This document shows, piece by piece, positions 59,825 through 64,000 of a stretch of 64,000 nt of DNA. The notes below the pieces were generated by a model. That model did no database searches and was not told the DNA's origin. It worked only from the letters and a program-made list of their open reading frames with translations. Made by a program: the position numbers and the translations under genes. The stretch covers positions 682,001 through 746,000 of the forward strand of contig NZ_CP047241.1 of the NCBI RefSeq assembly GCF_009856625.1, in the 5' to 3' direction. Within the stretch, counting starts at the first letter, position 1. Each line of letters begins with the position of its first letter. The DNA is from Aquitalea denitrificans (GTDB lineage Bacteria > Pseudomonadota > Gammaproteobacteria > Burkholderiales > Chromobacteriaceae).

Positions 59825-60646
59825 ATGACCAACCGTTACGCCGTCATCGGTAACCCCGTTTCCCATAGCCAGTCGCCGTTTATCCACAGTGAATTTGCCC
59901 GCGCCACCGGCGAGGCCGTGCAATATGAAAAGCTGTTTGCCGAATTGGGCAAATTCGACGAAGTGGTTGGCCAGTTCGTACAAAATGGCGGTCTGGGCCT
60001 GAATGTCACCCTGCCGTTCAAGGGTGATGCCTTCCGTATGGCGCAGGAAGTCACTGAACGCGCCCGTGCTGCCGAAGCGGTGAATACCCTGACTTTCCGC
60101 GATGGCAAGGTATATGGCGACAATACCGACGGCGTCGGTCTGGTGCGCGATATCGTGGAAAATCTCGATTTTCCGATGGAAGGCAAAAGCATCCTCATTC
60201 TGGGTGCCGGCGGTGCCGTGCGCGGTGTGCTGGAGCCAATCCTGGAGCAGAAACCGGCTAAGGTCACCATTGCCAATCGCACCCTGATCAAGGCGGAATC
60301 CATCGCCCACCATTTTGCGCCCTGGGGTGCTGTGGTGGCCAGCGGCTACGAGGCGCTGGAAGGCAAAACCTTTGACATCATCATCAACGGGACTTCCACT
60401 AGCCTGCACAACGAAATTCCACCACTGCCGGCAAACATCTTTACCGCGCGCACACTGGCTTACGACATGGTGTACAGCAAGGGCCTCACCCCTTTCCTTA
60501 AGCGTGCCCAAAGCGAAAATGCCGGCATGCTGGCTGATGGCCTGGGCATGCTGGTGGAGCAGGCTGCCGAGTCCTTCCATATCTGGCGTGGTGTAAAGCC
60601 GGACACACGCAAGGTCACCAATATGCTGCGAGAAGTGCTGGCCTGA
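59825..60646 (+). CDS. aroE: Shikimate dehydrogenase
   Basis: 273 residues; reduces 3-dehydroshikimate with NADPH. GNPVSHSQSPFIHSEFA binds shikimate, with catalytic Lys in NVTLPFKGDAF and Asp in NTDGVGLVRD. The NADP fold has LGAGGAVRGVLEP and NRT. AAGAAAG precedes the ATG. Followed directly by mtgA. Confidence 0.96.
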   Translation: MTNRYAVIGNPVSHSQSPFIHSEFARATGEAVQYEKLFAELGKFDEVVGQFVQNGGLGLNVTLPFKGDAFRMAQEVTERARAAEAVNTLTFRDGKVYGDNTDGVGLVRDIVENLDFPMEGKSILILGAGGAVRGVLEPILEQKPAKVTIANRTLIKAESIAHHFAPWGAVVASGYEALEGKTFDIIINGTSTSLHNEIPPLPANIFTARTLAYDMVYSKGLTPFLKRAQSENAGMLADGLGMLVEQAAESFHIWRGVKPDTRKVTNMLREVLA

Positions 60647-60649
60647 TTG

Positions 60650-61333
60650 ATGCGTCTTTTATTCAAGATCATGGCGGTCCTGGTGGCCGCCATTGTGTTG
60701 TACAACCTGTGGATTTTCGGTCACATCGTCTACTGGCGTAGCCACAACCCCTCTGCCAGTGCCTTCATGAACGAACAGCTAGCCAAATTACAGGAAGACG
60801 ACCCCGCGGCCGAGTTGCGGCAGAAATGGGTGCCGTACGCCCAGATTTCTCCCAATCTCAAGCGCGCACTGATTGCTGCAGAAGACGCCAAGTTTGCCGA
60901 CCACGAAGGTTTTGACTGGGATGGCATCGAGGCAGCATTCGAAAAGAACCTGAAGCAGGGCCATATTGTGGCCGGCGGTTCCACCATCAGCCAGCAATTG
61001 GCCAAGAACCTGTTTCTGTCCAGCAAGAAGACGCCCTGGCGCAAACTGGAAGAGGCGGCCATTACCGTCATGCTTGAGAAGGTATTGGACAAGCGCCGCA
61101 TATTCGAGATTTACCTTAACGTTATTGAATGGGGCAATGGCGTATTTGGTGCGGAAGCGGCTGCTCGCTATTATTTCCGTACCGGTGCCGCCCGCCTGTC
61201 ATCAGGCCAGGCTGCCAAACTGGCCGCCATGGTGCCCAATCCGCGTTACTACGATGAGCATCGCAACGCTCCCGGTCTGATGAAGAAAACCCGCATCATC
61301 CAGCGGCGCATGGCTTTCGCTGATCTCCCCTGA
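60650..61333 (+). CDS. mtgA: Monofunctional peptidoglycan glycosyltransferase
   Basis: 227 residues from ATG 60650. One N-terminal membrane anchor (residues 7-25), then a GT51 domain: catalytic Glu in AAEDAKFADHEGFDWDG, GGSTISQQLAKNLFLS, and EIYLNVIEWGNGVFGAEAAARYYF. It polymerises lipid II glycan chains in the periplasm. Starts 3 bp after aroE. Confidence 0.95.
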   Translation: MRLLFKIMAVLVAAIVLYNLWIFGHIVYWRSHNPSASAFMNEQLAKLQEDDPAAELRQKWVPYAQISPNLKRALIAAEDAKFADHEGFDWDGIEAAFEKNLKQGHIVAGGSTISQQLAKNLFLSSKKTPWRKLEEAAITVMLEKVLDKRRIFEIYLNVIEWGNGVFGAEAAARYYFRTGAARLSSGQAAKLAAMVPNPRYYDEHRNAPGLMKKTRIIQRRMAFADLP

Positions 61334-61538
61334 TATCGCCCCCCTTGCTGGAAGGCAAGGGGGCTTCATGTTACAATCCCGCGCCTGTTTATACGTTCTG
61401 CCACACCGCAAGGCGTGGTATTGCACATGGACTTACCCAGTTACTCCATAGCCTCTGGCTTCCCTGTTTTTCCTGCTTGATTCCCGCCGTCACGACCGTG
61501 TAGCCCAGTCTCCGTCGCCATGGCGGAAGGAGTTGTGC
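61334..61538. other. Intergenic region before mgtE
   Basis: 205 bp. CCCCCTTGC/GCAAGGGGG hairpin at 61342-61364 without a T run. TACAAT at 61371-61376 is a probable -10 element. CCACACC-GCAA-GGCGTGG at about 61401-61418 is a second hairpin in the mgtE leader. No known magnesium riboswitch was recognised. Confidence 0.5.
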
Positions 61539-62942
61539 TTGTCGGTTATTGAAAAAAAACAAACTGCTGAACGATTAAGCGAAAGCCTGGCCGAGGTGCA
61601 AAGGCTGATCGCGCTGCATGTCGAAGAGGATGCCGTCGCCCCGGGCAACTCACCGGCACTGGACGAACTGCAGCAAAGGCTGCAAAACCTGCATCCGGCA
61701 GATATCGCCTATATTCTGGAAGCCCTGCCGCTGGATGAGCGTCTGCTGGTTTGGGATCGTGTCAAAGTGCAACAGGATGGTGACATCCTGCTGGAGGTTT
61801 CCGATGCCGTCCGGGAAACCCTAATCGAGTCCATGGCCCCGGCCGAGTTGCTGGCCGCTGTGCGCCAGCTGGATACCGACGAGCTGGCTGACCTTGCCGG
61901 CGACCTGCCGCGTCAGGTGGTCTATGAAGTCATGGGCGAATTGGACGAAGCCGAGCGCGAGCAGTTGCAGTCTGCACTGTCCTATCCTGAGGGCAGTATC
62001 GGTGCCCTGATGGACTTCGAGCTGGTGAAGATCCGTGCCGATGTCAGCTGCGAAGTGGTACTGCGTTATCTGCGCCGCTTTGATGAGTTGCCGCATCAGA
62101 CCGACAAGATATTTGTGTTGGATGCCAATGAAACCCTATGCGGGGTTCTGCCCTTGCGCAGCCTGCTGGTGGCGGATCCGGAAGCCATGGTGTCAGCCGT
62201 GATGGCAACCGAGGTTGTGTCCTTTCAGCCGGAAGACGAAGCACGGGATGCCGCCCAGGCATTCGAACGTTACGATCTGGTATCCGCGCCTGTCGTCGAT
62301 GAGCGCGGTGCGCTGATTGGCCGCCTGACCGTGGATGAGATGGTCGATGTCATGCGCGAAGAATCGGACAGCGAAGTACTTAACCTGGCGGGTTTGAAAG
62401 AAGAAGAGGACCTGTTTGCGCCAGTGATCGACTCGGTGAAAAACCGCTGGTCGTGGCTGGCAATCAATCTGTGTACGGCCTTTGTAGCATCCCGGGTGAT
62501 TGGTGCATTCGAACACTCCATCAATCAGCTTGTGGCGCTGGCAGCACTGATGCCCATCGTGGCCGGTATCGGCGGCAACTCCGGCAACCAGACCATCACC
62601 ATGATCGTGCGGGCACTTGCCATGGGCCAGATGCAGGTAAGCCAGGCTTGGCGTCTGTGGCGCAAGGAATTGGGGGTCAGCATCATCAATGGCTTGGTGT
62701 GGGGTGGAGCCATCGGCCTGATTGCCTGGCTATTGTATGGACGCCTGTCATTGGGGCTGGTGATGCTGGCTGCCATGACGCTCAACCTGATGCTGGCAGC
62801 CACCATGGGCGTATTGATTCCGTCCCTGATGCAAAAACTGGGACGTGACCCGGCACTGGGTTCCAGCGTGCTGATCACGGCATGTACTGACTCCGGTGGC
62901 TTTTTCATTTTTCTTGGCCTGGCCACCATCTTCCTGCTTTGA
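61539..62942 (+). CDS. mgtE: Magnesium transporter MgtE
   Basis: 467 residues from TTG 61539, placed 6 bases after GGAAGGAG; a TTG at 61533 touches that site. MgtE N domain (LQNLHPADIAYILEALPLDERLLVW), two CBS domains (about 150-270), and five membrane helices at the C-terminus with GGNSGNQTITMIVRALA, the pore motif. Imports Mg2+ and is gated by cytoplasmic Mg2+ through the N/CBS domains. Confidence 0.95.
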   Translation: MSVIEKKQTAERLSESLAEVQRLIALHVEEDAVAPGNSPALDELQQRLQNLHPADIAYILEALPLDERLLVWDRVKVQQDGDILLEVSDAVRETLIESMAPAELLAAVRQLDTDELADLAGDLPRQVVYEVMGELDEAEREQLQSALSYPEGSIGALMDFELVKIRADVSCEVVLRYLRRFDELPHQTDKIFVLDANETLCGVLPLRSLLVADPEAMVSAVMATEVVSFQPEDEARDAAQAFERYDLVSAPVVDERGALIGRLTVDEMVDVMREESDSEVLNLAGLKEEEDLFAPVIDSVKNRWSWLAINLCTAFVASRVIGAFEHSINQLVALAALMPIVAGIGGNSGNQTITMIVRALAMGQMQVSQAWRLWRKELGVSIINGLVWGGAIGLIAWLLYGRLSLGLVMLAAMTLNLMLAATMGVLIPSLMQKLGRDPALGSSVLITACTDSGGFFIFLGLATIFLL

Positions 62943-62945
62943 ATC

Positions 62946-63782
62946 ATGCTAACCATTGAACAGGCACTGCGCTGCCACCCCTTGCCCCGCCTGGAAACGC
63001 GTATGCTGTTGCAGCATGTCCGCCCGGGCCTGACCCATGCTCGCATGATTGCCGATCCCGATCTGCAGCTAACTGAAAGTGAAGTTGCCCAGTTTACGCA
63101 GCTGGCACAGCGCCGACTGCAGGGTGAGCCGATGGCCTACCTGCTGGGGGAGCGGGAATTCTATGGTCGCAACTTCAGGGTTACACCTGCAGTGCTGATC
63201 CCCCGCCCCGAGACCGAGCATCTGGTGGAGGCCGCCTTGCAGCACGTGGCCGCCGTCGCACCAATGCGCGTGCTTGACCTGGGCTGTGGCAGTGGTGCCA
63301 TTGCCGTTACCCTGGCACTGGAAGCGCCGGCATGGCAGGTGCAGGCTGTTGACCTATCCAATGATGCAGTCGCAGTTAGTCGTGACAATGCAGATCGGCT
63401 TGGCGCGACTGTCAGTTTTCATCTGGGCAGCTGGTATCAGCCGCTGGGTGAACAGTGCGGATTTGACCTGATTGTTTCCAATCCCCCCTATATTGAAAAG
63501 CACGATCATCACCTGGAAGAGGGCGATGTCCGTTTCGAGCCACGTATGGCGCTGACGGATGAGGGCGACGGGCTGGATTGTCTGCGCAAAATCATTGCCG
63601 GTGCACCGGCACGGCTGAAGCCTGGAGGCTGGATCATGCTGGAGCATGGCTATGATCAAGGGGCGGCTGTACGCCAGTTATTGCGGCAGGCGGGTTTGCA
63701 GGCAGTAGCAACACGGGCGGACCTGGCGGGACTGGATCGGGTATCTCTAGGACAGATGCCGATTGACTTGCTCTCGGTGTAA
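62946..63782 (+). CDS. prmC: Release factor glutamine methyltransferase
   Basis: 278 residues. It methylates the GGQ glutamine of release factors RF1 and RF2. The catalytic SNPPYIEKHD motif binds the substrate glutamine, and VLDLGCGSGAIAVTLAL binds SAM. RPETEHLVE is also present. Starts 3 bp after mgtE. Confidence 0.96.
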   Translation: MLTIEQALRCHPLPRLETRMLLQHVRPGLTHARMIADPDLQLTESEVAQFTQLAQRRLQGEPMAYLLGEREFYGRNFRVTPAVLIPRPETEHLVEAALQHVAAVAPMRVLDLGCGSGAIAVTLALEAPAWQVQAVDLSNDAVAVSRDNADRLGATVSFHLGSWYQPLGEQCGFDLIVSNPPYIEKHDHHLEEGDVRFEPRMALTDEGDGLDCLRKIIAGAPARLKPGGWIMLEHGYDQGAAVRQLLRQAGLQAVATRADLAGLDRVSLGQMPIDLLSV

Positions 63783-64000
63783 GTGCGGGTCGTGGTCTCG
63801 CACCTCGTGAAGACTGAGGCAGTAAGGCGCATATCTTGGGTCTGGCCGAGAGGGGCGCGAGGGATTGTCAGTCAACAGTAGTTTTTTTGCCCTGTATCAA
63901 GGGGCAAGGCCGATTCCAACGGCATGCTGGCTCCAGTCCGAAAACTGTGATGTTTCTGGAGTGATTCCTGCTGTGTTTTCCTGTGGATGGTTAAAGGAAA
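63783..64000. other. Gene-free end of the window
   Basis: 218 bp after prmC with no gene. TTGCCC-TGTATCAA-GGGGCAA near 63887-63907 is a small inverted repeat. AAAGGAAA at the last bases may be the ribosome site of a gene beyond the window. Confidence 0.4.

Noticed and set aside
61334..61538. Magnesium riboswitch before mgtE
   Set aside because: The hairpins present do not match the M-box pattern I know.

Overview
The window looks like a stretch of a betaproteobacterial chromosome of the order Neisseriales, most likely a Chromobacteriaceae genus such as Aquitalea, Vogesella or Chromobacterium. This is inferred from the look of the proteins, the high GC content, the gene order rpsF-priB-rpsR-rplI, the ubiC-ubiA pair, and neighbours such as hda-HAD and glnA/ntrBC. 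No identity search was possible. Most of the DNA is ordinary core genome with short gaps and clear intrinsic terminators. Several genes appear to start with TTG (priB, purM, hda, mgtE) or GTG. CDS coordinates include the stop codon.

Layout. 1-2467: end of a CoA-dependent aromatic (phenylacetate/adipate-type) degradation operon: two crotonases around a 3-oxoadipyl-CoA thiolase. 2695-10403: mfd (minus), a large membrane GGDEF/EAL protein, and rlmB. 10533-12889: a copper module with a CsoR-type operator, a multicopper oxidase and a Cu(I)-type CsoR, followed by a small exported protein. 12946-14495: the ribosomal operon rpsF-priB-rpsR-rplI with a structured leader. 14755-17901: amine oxidase, NTF2-fold protein and amino-acid permease. 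17956-18660: a DUF2322 gene and a candidate small RNA with an anti-Shine-Dalgarno loop. 18738-24532: a complete aryl-beta-glucoside (bgl) operon on the minus strand, with BglG antiterminator, PTS permease, phospho-beta-glucosidase, porin, and two antiterminator/terminator elements. 24681-29443: isochorismatase-like hydrolase, divergent FAD/Fe-S D-lactate dehydrogenase, and tandem GNAT acetyltransferases. 29885-32567: upp, an unknown gene and uraA. 32698-35471: degenerate EAL protein, grxD and a CLC antiporter. 35578-39778: purM-purN-DUF3108-rsmB. 40105-44673: hda, HAD phosphatase, AAA ATPase, EamA transporter, Nudix-ThiE fusion and a small membrane protein.

44720-46874 is the one clearly accessory-looking stretch. 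It holds about 257-bp direct repeats, four REP-like double hairpins, a tRNA-like fragment, and a BRO-N (phage antirepressor-type) gene broken by an in-frame TGA. After it come ubiCA, lrgAB-type genes, sixA, metE/metR, and the nitrogen block: ntrBC, a DUF4124 gene, a short BLUF photoreceptor, and glnA with a sigma-54 promoter and NtrC-type sites. The window ends with rhodanese, aroE, mtgA, mgtE and prmC.

The most interesting items are the anti-SD small RNA at about 18526-18660, the broken BRO-N locus with its repeat family, the possible pseudoknot leader of rpsF, and the unassigned gene between upp and uraA. I did not find a clear new multi-gene defence or mobile system.
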